Counted from the stretch's first letter, positions 42,273 through 51,668 are shown. The stretch is DNA of 54,722 bases from Saccharopolyspora spinosa NRRL 18395 (GCF_000194155.1 NZ_GL877879.1:1304020-1358741); one strand, 5' to 3'. Notes: generated by a model not told the origin, from the sequence alone. Translations and numbers: made by a program.

Positions 42273-43742
42273 ATGCACGCACCAGAGCTGATGTTGGGGA
42301 TCGACGTCGGGACGACGGCCGTCAAGGTCGCCGCCTTCAGCCTGGACGGGGAACCGGTCGCCGCGCACACGACGGGCTACCCGATCGCCCGGCCCCGGCC
42401 GGGCTGGGCCGAGCAGGACCCGCTCGACTGGTGGCACGGGTGCGAGGCCGGCATCCGCGCCGTGCTCGCCGGACTCCCCGCGAGCGCAGTGCGATCGGTC
42501 GGCGTGGTCAGCCAGGTGAACACCCACGTGTTCGTCGACGAGCGGCTGGAGCCGCTGGCACCGGCGATCATCTGGCAGGACCAGCGCTGCGCCGAGGTCG
42601 CCCGCGAGCTCGACGCGCGGTTCACCCCGGCGGAGAAGACCCGGATCTGGGGCGGGCCGATCGTGCTCGACGCGTCGTTCGTCGGGGCGCGGGCGGAGTG
42701 GTTCGCCCGCACCGAACCGGCGCAGTGGGCGCGCACCCGGTGGGTGCTCAGCCCGAAGGACTTCGTGGTCGCCAGGCTCACCGGCCGGTTGGCGACGGAC
42801 CAGCTCTCCGGGGTGCGCGTCGCCGGTTCCGCCGGATACCTCCCGGAAGCCGTCGGGCTCGTCGACGGGCTCGCCGAGAAGCTGCCGGAAATCCTCGAAC
42901 CCGAGGCGCCGGTGGAACGGGTGAAGGACGCCGCGCTCGGCTCCGCCGAGGTGTCGGTGGGCACGATGGACGCGTTCGGCGCGGTCTTCGGCACCCGGAC
43001 GACCGAGGCCGGTCGCGGCATGGTGTCGTGCGGGACGTCGCTGGTGGTCGCGGGCGCATCGCGGGAGTCGTTGCCGGTCGGGGAAGTCGTCACGTTCCCG
43101 CCGAGGAACGGGCTCTTCGTGCACGCGGGGCCGACGCAGGCCGCGGGCGACGCGCTGCGCTGGTGGTGCGGGGTCGCGGGGCTGAGCATCGAGGAGGTGC
43201 TCGCCTCGGCGGCGACCGGTGTGCCGGGAGTGGTCTTCACCCCGCACCTGATGGGCGAGCGCGCGCCGCTGTGGGATTCCGACGTCCGCGGCAGCTTCTT
43301 CGGGCTGAGCTCGGCGACGTCGACGGCCGACATGTCCCTGGCGGTGCTGCAAGGCGTGGCCATGTCCGGTCGGCACGTACTTGAGCCGGTGGAGCGGGCG
43401 TGCGGAATCCCGTTGCCGTCCTTGACCTTCTCCGGCGGCGGCGCGCGAAGCGACCTGTGGACGCAGATCCACGCGGACGTCATGCAACGCCCCATCGAGC
43501 GGCTGCGGGTGCACGACAGTGCGGTGCTCGGCGCGGCCATGCTGGGCGCCGTCGCCGCAGGTGCCTACCCCGACGTCGAGACCGCTGCCGCCACCACCGT
43601 CGCGGTGGACCGGGTTTTCACCCCCTCCCCCGGCGCCGACCGCCTCACGCCCCTGTACGCGGCGTACCGCAGCTCGCACGACGCCCTGCGCGGCCTCCAC
43701 GACCACCTCGCGGAATGGCGATCGGAGACGCCGCCGGCCTGA
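42273..43742 (+). CDS. FGGY-family carbohydrate kinase (xylulokinase-like)
   Basis: A 489-aa ATP-dependent sugar kinase. The N-terminal phosphate-1 motif 'LGIDVGTTAVKVAAF' is followed by 'IIWQDQRC' (substrate region), 'GTMDAFGAVFG', 'VSCGTSLVV' (phosphate-2) and the FGGY signature region 'MGERAPLWDSDVRGSFFGLS', with the adenosine motif 'LTFSGGGARSDLW'. Length fits xylulokinases, but the exact sugar cannot be read with certainty. The start could be the ATG at 42273 or at 42291; neither has a strong Shine-Dalgarno. No sugar transporter is adjacent. Confidence 0.9.
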   Translation: MHAPELMLGIDVGTTAVKVAAFSLDGEPVAAHTTGYPIARPRPGWAEQDPLDWWHGCEAGIRAVLAGLPASAVRSVGVVSQVNTHVFVDERLEPLAPAIIWQDQRCAEVARELDARFTPAEKTRIWGGPIVLDASFVGARAEWFARTEPAQWARTRWVLSPKDFVVARLTGRLATDQLSGVRVAGSAGYLPEAVGLVDGLAEKLPEILEPEAPVERVKDAALGSAEVSVGTMDAFGAVFGTRTTEAGRGMVSCGTSLVVAGASRESLPVGEVVTFPPRNGLFVHAGPTQAAGDALRWWCGVAGLSIEEVLASAATGVPGVVFTPHLMGERAPLWDSDVRGSFFGLSSATSTADMSLAVLQGVAMSGRHVLEPVERACGIPLPSLTFSGGGARSDLWTQIHADVMQRPIERLRVHDSAVLGAAMLGAVAAGAYPDVETAAATTVAVDRVFTPSPGADRLTPLYAAYRSSHDALRGLHDHLAEWRSETPPA

Positions 43743-43819
43743 AACGCGGCCTGTCACATCTCGGCGCGCTACCTCGTCCTGTTGGGAAAAAGGATCACCC
43801 GACCGAACGAGGTGCGAAC

Positions 43820-44170
43820 ATGATCGAACCGTGGTGGCCACTGGCCGTGCTGGCCCTCATCCACTTCGGCGATGCGCTGCTGTGCATCAAGCCCGTGGGG
43901 TTCGTCCGCCAGTGCCTCGTCGACGTGGGCTTCCCCGAGCGGTACTGGCGGCTTCTGCCGCTGCTGAAGTTCGCGGCCGCCGCCGGGCTGGTCATCGGCA
44001 TCTGGTTCCGCCCGTTGGCGATCCTGACCAGCGCGGCACTCGTCTGCTACTTCCTGATCGCGTTGGCATCGCACATCCGCGCCCGCGACTTCGGCCGGAA
44101 CCTGTTCCTGAACTGCACCGGCATGCTCGCCGCCTGCACCGGGGCGCTGGTGTTCGCGATCGCCGCCTGA
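43820..44170 (+). CDS. DoxX-like membrane protein
   Basis: A 116-aa protein with four membrane helices. The pattern 'IHFGDALLCIKPVGFVRQCL', 'PERYWRLLPLLKFAAAAGLVIG', 'FLIALASHIRARD' fits the DoxX-like/DoxX_2 family of small membrane proteins. A GAGGTG site lies 6 bases before the ATG. It lies 77 bp after the kinase and 60 bp before the permease, on the same strand. Confidence 0.82.
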   Translation: MIEPWWPLAVLALIHFGDALLCIKPVGFVRQCLVDVGFPERYWRLLPLLKFAAAAGLVIGIWFRPLAILTSAALVCYFLIALASHIRARDFGRNLFLNCTGMLAACTGALVFAIAA

Positions 44171-44230
44171 CGTCCGTCCTCATTGGATGATCATCGCGGC
44201 TAATACCCCGGTTCGCGCCGGGTCAAACCC

Positions 44231-45391
44231 GTGAACCGGGAACGTTTGGTGATCAGCGTTGCGGGCCAACCACGGGACGTGGACGATTCCGGCGGCCGGG
44301 GCGATGTCGCAGGGGCGGTACCTCGCAGCCTGCGGGTCGCCGCCGCCGTGGGGTGGCGGCTGCTGGTGCTGGTCGCCGTTCTCTGGGTACTGTGGCAGGC
44401 TTTCAACCTGCTCTACGGCGAAGTGATGTCGGTGGCGGTGGCGGCGCTGCTGGCGGCGCTGATGTCCCCGGCGGTGCACTGGCTGGTCCGCAGGGGGTTG
44501 AACCGCACGCTGGCGACCACACTAGTGCTCGTCGGCGGGCTCGCCGCGCTCGGCGCCGTGCTTGCCGTGGTGATCAACACGCTCGTGGCGGGACTGTCCG
44601 GGCTGAGCGAACAACTGGTGGCCAGCTTCCAGCAGATCCACGACTGGCTGATCCGGGGGCCGTTGAGCCTGAGCCAGCAGGAGCTCAACCAGGTCTTCCA
44701 ACAGCTTTCGGAAGCCCTGCGGATCGACCGGGGCGGCCTGCCGACGACCGCGCTGGCGACCACCGGAACCCTGCTGCGGTTCCTCGCCGGCGTGCTGCTC
44801 GGCCTGTTCACGCTGTTCTTCTTCCTCCGCGACGGCGACTCGATCTGGTCGTTCCTGGTGCGGGTCACGATGCCGCGCACGATCCGCTTCCGCGTGCACA
44901 ACGCGGGTCGGCAGGGGTTCATCACACTCGTCGCCTACGTTCGCGCGACCGCGGCGGTGGCGTTCATCGATGCCGCCGTGATCGGCATCGGCGCCACCGT
45001 GCTCGGCGTGCCGCTGCCCTTCGTGCTCGCCGTGCTGATCTTCCTCGGCGCCTTCGTGCCCTACATCGGCGCGGTCGTCACGGGCAGCCTGGCGGTGTTG
45101 GTCGCCTTGGCCGCAAACGGCGTGGTCAACGCGCTGATCCTGCTGGCCGTGGTCGTCTGCGTGATGCAGCTGGAAGGGCACGTGCTGCAACCGCTGTTGC
45201 TCGGGCACGCCGTGCGGCTGCACCCGCTGGCCGTCGTGCTCAGCGTGACGGCCGGTTTCACCCTCGCCAGTGTGGGCGGTGCGGTCCTGGCCGTGCCGCT
45301 GGTCGCCACGGCGAACACCGTCATCCGCGCCCTCCACACTCAGACGCGCGTGATCCCGGAGCACGGCGGCAACGGACACCAGCAGCCATGA
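44231..45391 (+). CDS. AI-2E family transporter
   Basis: A 386-aa membrane protein of the AI-2E/PerM family (about eight helices). Family points are the N-terminal paired helices, the long cytoplasmic or outer middle segment ('LSGLSEQLVASFQQIHDWL'), and 'VLIFLGAFVPYIGAVVTGSLAVLVAL' and 'LEGHVLQPLLLGHAVRLHPLAVVLSV' in the second half. Family members export small molecules or sodium; the substrate here is unknown. The first 30 residues are hydrophilic. GTG/ATG: the ATG at 44231 follows 'CCCGTGAACCGGG' with no classical Shine-Dalgarno. Confidence 0.9.
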   Translation: MNRERLVISVAGQPRDVDDSGGRGDVAGAVPRSLRVAAAVGWRLLVLVAVLWVLWQAFNLLYGEVMSVAVAALLAALMSPAVHWLVRRGLNRTLATTLVLVGGLAALGAVLAVVINTLVAGLSGLSEQLVASFQQIHDWLIRGPLSLSQQELNQVFQQLSEALRIDRGGLPTTALATTGTLLRFLAGVLLGLFTLFFFLRDGDSIWSFLVRVTMPRTIRFRVHNAGRQGFITLVAYVRATAAVAFIDAAVIGIGATVLGVPLPFVLAVLIFLGAFVPYIGAVVTGSLAVLVALAANGVVNALILLAVVVCVMQLEGHVLQPLLLGHAVRLHPLAVVLSVTAGFTLASVGGAVLAVPLVATANTVIRALHTQTRVIPEHGGNGHQQP

Positions 45392-46010
45392 CCCCGGAAT
45401 GGCCACGCAGCCGGTCGGTCCTGCCGCTTCCGCGGGTTGGGCTGGTAGCCGGGCCGGGTCAGACCCGGACGACGTCGGCGGTGACGATGCCGGTCGAGCC
45501 GAGCGGCCGCCTCGGTCGCCGGGTGCCCCACGGGCCCCGCACCGCGATCAGGTCGCTCGGAACCGGGCAAGCACGTCGGCCCTCGACCGGCCGGTGGAGC
45601 GCGACGTCGTTGCCGGACGTGGCGTGACTGGGCACAATTCTCACCCCGAGAGTGGTGGTATCGGCTGGAGACCGCAGCGGTCGGACATGCGCCGCCGAAA
45701 CCATTGTGCAACACGAGACCGATGTGGTACCGCCCGGGCGGCACACCCGACGCCATCAGGTGTTTCCGGCACGCGGCTGCGACGAGCTGATGGTCGCCCA
45801 TTCTTCAGGCCCCCGGATCACCGGGCAGCCGGGGCTTCCCCTGATCAGCGGCCGGGGGACAAAGTAGGCAGTCCGAACGGGTCACCGACGATCACGGCGC
45901 GAAGCACGTCGGCTAGGGGTGACACACATTGGTGGCCCCGGCGCTGCCGGAAAGCCGCAGGCACGGCAGATTCCCAGTCGCACCAACCCCTTCACAAACG
46001 GGAGAAGCAA
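45392..46010. other. 619-bp stretch with possible gene remnants
   Basis: No complete gene. On the minus strand the frame ending at 45459 has codon use like a gene and reads '..LGSTGIVTADVVRV', which may be the tail of a lost coding region. A second frame near 45690-45801 ('VAAACRKHLMASGVPPGRYHIGLVLHNGFGG') is also gene-like. Neither can be assigned. The 5' side of the Gln-rich gene (45900-46010) is more AT-rich and should hold its promoter. Confidence 0.35.
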
Positions 46011-46298
46011 ATGCGTACGACTGCCAAGCTCGTCCTCGCCGCTGCGGCGTCGACCGGCCTCCTTCTCGGCGCCCAGGGCATTGCCAGCGCCGACGAGGAA
46101 CCCACCTTCCAGCTGCCGGGCAATGTCAACACCTGGCTCGAAGAGAGCCCCGCCGCCGAATCGGACTTCCAGATCCTGCCTGCCTTTGATTCGCAGCAGC
46201 CGCAGCAGCAACAGCAGCCGCAGCAGGAACAGCAGCCGCAGCAGCAGGAGCCGCAGCAGCAGGAACAGCAGCCGCAGCAGCAAGATGGCGAGGAATAG
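46011..46298 (+). CDS. Secreted Gln/Pro-rich small protein
   Basis: A 95-aa protein. A clean signal peptide (about 1-28, cleavage after 'GIASA') is followed by a short folded-looking stretch ('FQLPGNVNTWLEE') and a C-terminal run of about 40 residues made almost only of Gln, Pro and Glu in PQQQ-type repeats. GGGAG lies 7 bases before the ATG. It is secreted or surface-exposed; the function is unknown. The repetitive CAGCAG/CCGCAG DNA could change length by slippage. A strong terminator lies downstream. Confidence 0.78.
   Translation: MRTTAKLVLAAAASTGLLLGAQGIASADEEPTFQLPGNVNTWLEESPAAESDFQILPAFDSQQPQQQQQPQQEQQPQQQEPQQQEQQPQQQDGEE
46190..46286. repeat. CAG/CCG codon repeat in the Gln/Pro-rich gene
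   Basis: Imperfect repeats of the codon group CCG-CAG-CAG with occasional GAA or GAG, encoding PQQ-type units. Prone to slippage. Confidence 0.85.
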
Positions 46299-46378
46299 CC
46301 TTGGACCGCCTGGGCCGGGGTCATCTCGGGACAGCAGTGACGTCGGTGTGACCCCCACAGCCTGATCGCAGCGACGAA

Positions 46379-46414
46379 CCTTCGAGGGGCGCCCCCCACG
46401 GCGCCCCTCGAAGG
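46379..46414. terminator. Strong bidirectional terminator
   Basis: CCTTCGAGGGGCGCC / GGCGCCCCTCGAAGG is a perfect 15-bp stem with a 6-nt loop, between the Gln/Pro-rich gene and the convergent amidohydrolase. Confidence 0.9.
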
Positions 46415-46481
46415 CTGTCCGGGGCCTGGTCAGGCGGGCCGATCCCACCTCGGCTGCCGGAGAAGGCGATCTTCTCGCCCG

Positions 46482-48101
46482 CTAGACGAGTTCGTCGTCC
46501 TCGGCGGCTCGGGTGTAGATGGCTTCCCCGCGCAGGACGGTGCGCAGGCAGCGCGGCAACGGGGCGTCCGGGGAGAGGTCCGGAAGGCCCGGCACGCCCG
46601 CCTGCGGGTCGGTGGACCACCGCTGCACCCGCGAATCAGGTGCCGCCACAACGAGATTCCTGGCTTCCCACACCGCGTAGGTCGCGGGCGCACCGGGAAC
46701 CAACGTGCCGGTGACGCCGTCGTCGACCCCGGCGGCTCGCCAACCGCCCCGGGTGTGCGCCGTGAACGCGGCACGCGGTGAGATACCGAAACCGGCGGTG
46801 CGGTGGTGCACCGCGGCCTGCACCGCGCGCCACGGGTCGACCTGCGTGACTGGTGCGTCCGAACCGAACGCCAGCAGCACGCCGTTGGCGGCGAGCTTCG
46901 AGAACGGGTTGAGCCGGGTGCCGCGCCCGACGCCCAGGCGCCGCGCGTACATGTCGTGGGAACCGCCCCAGGCGGCGTCGAAGGACGGCTGGACCGACGC
47001 CACCGCGCCGAACCTGCCCAGTTCAGCGGCCTGGTGCTCGTCAACCATCTCCAGGTGCTCGAGCCGGTGGTGCAGGCTCGCCAGCGCCGGAACACCCACG
47101 ATCTCGGCGGCCTTGCGGAAGCCGTCGCAGACCTCAGCCACTCCGGCATCGCCGATCACGTGGAATCCCGCCTGGATCCCGGCGCGCGTGCACTCAACCA
47201 GGTGCTCGGCCACCGCGTGCGCGTCGAGGTAGAGCACGCCCGCCGTGGTCCGGTCGTCCGAGTAGGGCTCGCGCAGCGCTGCGGTGCGCGAACCGACCGC
47301 ACCGTCGACGAAGAGATCACCGGCTAGGCCGCGGACACCGAGCTCGCGGGCCCGGTCTACCGCGCCCAGTTCGCCCCAGTAGCCGACGACCTCCGGCACG
47401 CCACCCTGCGCCGCGAGCGCCAGCAGGTCCGCCAGGTCATCCGCCCCGGAGATGTCCGGCCCGCCGCATTCGTGCACGCACGCCACGCCCCGCGAGGCCG
47501 CGTGCCGCAGGAAGGCCAGCTGCGCTTCCTGGCGCTGCGCGGCACCGAGGGCTTCTCGTGCGGCGCGGCGGACGTGGTGGTGCGCGACGCGTGTCAGCGG
47601 TCCTTGCTCGCTCCAGCCTTCGGCCCCGCGGGTCAGCGGCGCCCGGTCCACCAGCGCCGTGGACACCAGCGCGGAATGCACATCGATCCTGGACAGGTAC
47701 ACCGGCGCGCCGTCCGCGGCGCCGTCGATCTCGTCGCGGGTCGGGGGCCGCCGCTCCGGCCACCACGTCTCGTCCCACCCGTGGCCCCACACCAGCGTGC
47801 CCGGGTACTTCGCCACGTGATCCCGAAGCGCGTGCAGGAATTCCGTCAGCGACGCGCATCCGGTCAGGTCGAGGCCGTTGAGCAGCAGGCCGGTCGAGGT
47901 CGCGTGCACGTGCGCGTCGACGAAGGCAGGCGCCACGAACGCGCCTTCGAGGTCGATGACCTCGGCGTCGGGATGCAGCGCACGGCCGGCCTCGTCGGTG
48001 CCGACCCACGCGATGGTGCCATCGGTCACGGCCATCGCGGTGGCACCGGCGTCGGCGGGCGAGTGGATCCGCCCGCCGAGCAACAACGTGGTCTCGGACA
48101 T
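46482..48101 (-). CDS. YtcJ-like amidohydrolase (family 3)
   Basis: A 539-aa metal-dependent hydrolase of the amidohydrolase superfamily. The metal site begins with HVH in 'AFVDAHVHATSTG', followed by 'GHGWDETWWPER' (typical of YtcJ-like enzymes), His in 'GFHVIGDAGV', 'LEHLEM' and the C-terminal 'LAFGSDAPVTQVDPW' with the catalytic Asp. It hydrolyses an amide or related bond of an unknown substrate in the cytoplasm. I chose the ATG at 48101 ('MSETTLLLGG', a typical family start); the frame is open to 48134. It is monocistronic, with a terminator shared with the Gln/Pro-rich gene. Confidence 0.88.
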   Translation of the reverse strand: MSETTLLLGGRIHSPADAGATAMAVTDGTIAWVGTDEAGRALHPDAEVIDLEGAFVAPAFVDAHVHATSTGLLLNGLDLTGCASLTEFLHALRDHVAKYPGTLVWGHGWDETWWPERRPPTRDEIDGAADGAPVYLSRIDVHSALVSTALVDRAPLTRGAEGWSEQGPLTRVAHHHVRRAAREALGAAQRQEAQLAFLRHAASRGVACVHECGGPDISGADDLADLLALAAQGGVPEVVGYWGELGAVDRARELGVRGLAGDLFVDGAVGSRTAALREPYSDDRTTAGVLYLDAHAVAEHLVECTRAGIQAGFHVIGDAGVAEVCDGFRKAAEIVGVPALASLHHRLEHLEMVDEHQAAELGRFGAVASVQPSFDAAWGGSHDMYARRLGVGRGTRLNPFSKLAANGVLLAFGSDAPVTQVDPWRAVQAAVHHRTAGFGISPRAAFTAHTRGGWRAAGVDDGVTGTLVPGAPATYAVWEARNLVVAAPDSRVQRWSTDPQAGVPGLPDLSPDAPLPRCLRTVLRGEAIYTRAAEDDELV

Positions 48102-48269
48102 GTCCTTCGTGCTTCCCCGTTCCGGGTTTTCCATCTGCGCAGGTCGAGATCGGTCGAAGGTGTCGACGCACGATCCCGCGATCGAACCGGCCCCCAGCGC
48201 GAACCCGGCCGCGATCGTTCTGGCGAGCTTACCCGCCCCCCGGCACCAGCTGACGCCGACGGCGACCGA

Positions 48270-48824
48270 TCACCGGCGCGGGCGCCCGTCCGGTCGTTCT
48301 GCCTGCGCAGACCGCTGCGGGGGAAGCAATTCCGGGCCGGGCGCGGCGGGCTCGTCGTCCTCGGTGACCGAAACCACCTCGCCGTCGATGACGTCGCCGC
48401 CGGGCGCGGTCGCGCCCTGCCGGCGGTAGGCCTGCTGGGTGTGCAGCCACATCTGGTCCTGCATCGCCTTCGACCGCCGCTCCGCCGCGCGCAGCATCCG
48501 CTTGCGCAGCACTGCGCGGACCGGTGGCAGCAGGCACAGCAGGCCGGCCACGTCGCTGAGGAACCCCGGAAGGATGATCAGAATGCCCGCGGCGGCGATG
48601 AGCACGCCGTCGGAGAGCTCCTTCTCCGGAGGCCGTCGCTGGCGCGTGGCTTCGCGGAACTCCCGCAGGGTCCGGCGGCCCTGCCAGCGCAGCAGCCAGC
48701 CGCCCAGCACGGCGGCGGCGACCAGCAGGCCGATGGTGGGCAGCACCCCGATCGCCTGACCGATGGCGACCAGCACGGCGAGTTCGACCACACCGGCGAC
48801 GAGGAGAAGGGCGAGGATCTGCAC
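48270..48824 (-). CDS. fxsA: FxsA family membrane protein
   Basis: A 184-aa protein with three to four membrane helices at the N-terminus and a basic, Pro-rich cytoplasmic tail. FxsA features are 'VELAVLVAIGQAIG', 'GWLLRWQGRRTL' and 'GILIILPGFLSDVAGLLCLLPPVRA'. FxsA proteins modulate phage exclusion in E. coli; the role in actinobacteria is unclear. The GTG at 48824 has AGGAGG 10 bases upstream. It is divergent from the SGNH hydrolase. Confidence 0.9.
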   Translation of the reverse strand: MQILALLLVAGVVELAVLVAIGQAIGVLPTIGLLVAAAVLGGWLLRWQGRRTLREFREATRQRRPPEKELSDGVLIAAAGILIILPGFLSDVAGLLCLLPPVRAVLRKRMLRAAERRSKAMQDQMWLHTQQAYRRQGATAPGGDVIDGEVVSVTEDDEPAAPGPELLPPQRSAQAERPDGRPRR

Positions 48825-48945
48825 GGCGCGGAGACCTCCTGTCGGTGGCAGTCACCCGGTTCAACGAACCAGACCCCGCAAATGCTCCCAAAACCCGCAG
48901 AGGTGATGAAGGCCGCCGCGCGGCGGCCCCATAGACTTCCACGCG

Positions 48946-50025
48946 ATGCTGGCGCACAAGTCGAAACCACTGATCCTGCTGCTGGTCGGCACCGTGCTCG
49001 CGCTCGCGGTGTTGATCAGCGACCAGTACCTGCCGGGATTGCCGCTGCAGCCAAAGCAGCTCCCGGCCGCGGTGGTGACCCTCGGCGACAGCACGATGTC
49101 CGGCGAAGGCGGCGGCAACTACGAGGCCGGCACCAACGGCGAGCAGGACAACTGGTGCCACCGCTCGGCCGCTGCGCCGGTCAACCAGCTGCGGCTGCCG
49201 CCCACCGTGACCCGCATCAACCTTGCCTGCTCGGGCGCGCGGGCCGATCTGGTGGGCGCGAACCCGGAACCCGGCCACGCCGAGGGTTCCCAGTCGCAGC
49301 GGCTGGCCGAGCTGGCGCGGCGCTACCGGATCACCGACGTTGTGGTGCAGGTCGGCGCGAACGACGACCCGGGCTTCACCGAAGTCGTCAACCAGTGCGT
49401 AGAGGCCTGGGTGCGGCAGGCCCCGGACGGTTGCGCGGCGCAGCTACGCACCGCTTGGCCGCAGCGCGTGGCGCGGATGAAGCCGAAGGTGCTGGGCACG
49501 TTGCACGACATCCGGGCGGCGATGGACAGCGCGGGTTACACGCCGAGCAGCTACTCCCTGATCGTGCAGTCCTACGCCTCGCCGGTCGGCCCCGGGGTCA
49601 AGCCCGAGCTGCAGGACCTGTCCGGCTGCCCGTTCCTGACCGGCGACCTGGAGTGGATCCGGGACGCCGGGGTGCCGCAGTTGTCGGCCGGGCTGCGGGA
49701 CGTCGCACGGCAGGCGGACGCCCGGTTCCTGGACCTTTCCCGGGCGGGCTCCGGGCACGAGGCGTGCACCGGGAACCCGCGCACGGCAGAGGGCGAGTGG
49801 TTCACCCGGCTGACGGTCGACTGGCCGAGTCTCCAGGACGAGCGGCGCGCGCCGCACGCGATGCAGGAATCGTTCCACGCCAACGCCGCCGGGCACGCGC
49901 AGCTGGGCCACTGCCTCGGCGAGTTCATGGCCACCGATGCCCCGACGGCGATGTGCCTGCCGGACGAGCGCGGCAACCTGAAGCCGGTCCCGGAACACGT
50001 CGCGGCCGCCCAAGCCCACCCTTGA
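48946..50025 (+). CDS. Secreted SGNH/GDSL hydrolase
   Basis: A 359-aa exported hydrolase. An N-terminal membrane or signal helix (about 8-25) is followed by an SGNH fold: the nucleophile Ser in 'LGDSTMSGEGGG', the block II Gly in 'CSGARAD', the Asn in 'VGANDDPGF' and a C-terminal His in 'FHANAAGHAQLG'. It likely acts as an esterase or lipase outside the membrane. Several Cys residues (e.g. 'DGCAAQL', 'LSGCPFL', 'HEACTGNP') may form disulfides. The start ATG has no strong Shine-Dalgarno. Confidence 0.86.
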   Translation: MLAHKSKPLILLLVGTVLALAVLISDQYLPGLPLQPKQLPAAVVTLGDSTMSGEGGGNYEAGTNGEQDNWCHRSAAAPVNQLRLPPTVTRINLACSGARADLVGANPEPGHAEGSQSQRLAELARRYRITDVVVQVGANDDPGFTEVVNQCVEAWVRQAPDGCAAQLRTAWPQRVARMKPKVLGTLHDIRAAMDSAGYTPSSYSLIVQSYASPVGPGVKPELQDLSGCPFLTGDLEWIRDAGVPQLSAGLRDVARQADARFLDLSRAGSGHEACTGNPRTAEGEWFTRLTVDWPSLQDERRAPHAMQESFHANAAGHAQLGHCLGEFMATDAPTAMCLPDERGNLKPVPEHVAAAQAHP

Positions 50026-50075
50026 TCCCCCCTCGCTAGCCGCACCGCTACCCAAAACGAGCCTGGAATCGGCGA

Positions 50076-50546
50076 TTAGATCGCCGGGGGGCGGTTTTCG
50101 AACGGGGTCGATAGCACCACCGTCGTTCGGGTGGAGACCTTCGCCGCCTCGCGGATCTGCCGGAGCAGCTCCTCCAGGCCCAGCGGCGAGGCCACCCGCA
50201 CCTGCAGGATGTAGGACTCGTCGCCGGCCACCGAGTAGCACGACTCGATCTGCGGCAGGTGCTCCAGCCGCTGCGGGTAGTCGTCCGGCGCGGCCGGGTC
50301 GATCGGGGTCAGCGAGATGAACGCGGTCAGCGGCAACCCGATCTGATCACCGTCCACTTTGGCCGTGTAACCCTGCAGGGCACCGCGCTGCTCCAGGCGG
50401 CGAACCCGCTGGTGCACGGCGGAAACGCTCAACCCGACGCGTTCGGCCAGATCGGTGAAGCTGCACCGGCCGTCCCGCGCGAGTTCGCGCAAGATGGCCC
50501 GGTCGGTGGTTTCCAGGACGCCTGGCGTCGCGGACCTGTCGCTCAC
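50076..50546 (-). CDS. Lrp/AsnC family regulator
   Basis: A 156-aa transcription factor with an N-terminal helix-turn-helix ('FTDLAERVGLSVSAVHQRVRRLEQRG') and a C-terminal RAM/AsnC ligand-binding domain ('AFISLTPID', 'IESCYSVAGDESYILQV'). It is the second gene after an M24 peptidase; the start GTG overlaps the peptidase stop (GTGA, 50543-50546). It probably controls amino-acid or peptide metabolism and may regulate the peptidase; that is inference from coupling. Confidence 0.9.
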   Translation of the reverse strand: MSDRSATPGVLETTDRAILRELARDGRCSFTDLAERVGLSVSAVHQRVRRLEQRGALQGYTAKVDGDQIGLPLTAFISLTPIDPAAPDDYPQRLEHLPQIESCYSVAGDESYILQVRVASPLGLEELLRQIREAAKVSTRTTVVLSTPFENRPPAI

Positions 50547-51668
50547 GCCGGCAGCACAACCAACTCGTGCGGCTGGTTGTTCACGCTCTCCACACCGTCT
50601 TCGGTGACGATGACGATGTCCTCGATCCGCGCGCCCCAGCGCCCCGGCTGGTAGATGCCCGGCTCGACGCTGAACGCCATGCCCGCCTCCAGCGGCAGGG
50701 CATTGCCGCCGACGATGTAGGGCTCCTCGTGCACGTCCAGCCCGATGCCGTGCCCGGTGCGGTGCACGAAGAACTCGCCGAACCCGGCGGCGGCGATCGG
50801 CTCGCGGGCGGCGGCGTCGATCGACTCGGCGGTCGCGCCCGGCCGCACCCTGCGCGGCCTCCAGCACCGCATAGGTCTCGCGGACGTCCGCCTGCGCGGG
50901 CTCACCGATCGCGTAGGTGCGGGTGCAGTCGGAGTTGTAGCCCTCGGCGTTCGGGCCGCCGATGTCGATGACGACCACGTCGCCGCGCTCGATCACCCGG
51001 TTCGACACGTCGTGGTGCGGGCTGGCGCCGTTCGGCCCCGAGCCGACGATGACGAACGCCACCTCGGTGTGGCCCTCTTCGAGGATCGCGGCGGAGATGT
51101 CGGCGCCGACCTCGGCCTCGGTCCGGCCCGGCTTGAGGAACTCGGCCATCCGGGCGTGCACCCGGTCGATGGCGGCCCCGGCCTTGCGCAGCGCCTCGAT
51201 CTCGGCGGTGTCCTTGCGCATCCGCAATTCGCGCAGCACGGTCCCGGCCAGCACCTGTTCGGCGCCGGGCAGGGCGGCGCGCAGCGGGAGCACGTGCAGC
51301 GCGGGCATCACGTCGGCGACGGCCAACCGGGCGGGCGCCCCGCCGCGGCGGGCCAGGTCGGCCACCATCGCGTGCGGGTCCTGGCCGTCGACCCACGTCA
51401 CCACGTCGATGCCGAGCTCGGCCAGCGGGATGTCGGCGAAACCGGGCTCCTCCAGCTTCGGCACCACCAGCGCGGGCCGGCCGTCGGCCGGCAGCACCAG
51501 GCAGGTCAGCCGTTCGTGCGACTCCCCGCCCGCGCCGAGGAGGTAGCGCAGATCAGAACCGGGCGTGATCAGCAGCGCGTCGAGTTCCGCCGCGGCAGCG
51601 GTTTCGGCGGCTTTGGTGAGCCGGGCCGCGAACACTGATGGATCCTGCTCAATCGAGACGGTAGCCAT
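50543..51668 (-). pseudogene. Xaa-Pro peptidase (M24 family), frameshifted
   Basis: The N-terminal part (51668 to about 50850) holds a creatinase-like domain and the first metal-binding segment ('VVIDIGGPNAEGYNSDCTRTY', two Asp). The C-terminal part, in another frame, has 'FVHRTGHGIGLDVHEEPY' (metal His), 'AFSVEPGIY' (Glu) and 'RIEDIVIV' (Glu). All metal ligands are present across the two frames, and the span is one base over a multiple of three. The break is at 'LEAAQ / VRPGATAES', near GGG (CCC at 50848-50850 on +). Deleting one G would join them, but about five residues seen in relatives would still be missing, so a small deletion is also possible. It could be an error or a true pseudogene. 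Confidence 0.85.

Noticed and set aside
48270..48824. FxsA as part of a phage-defence cassette
   Set aside because: FxsA is a common housekeeping neighbour in actinobacteria; nothing beside it supports a defence role.
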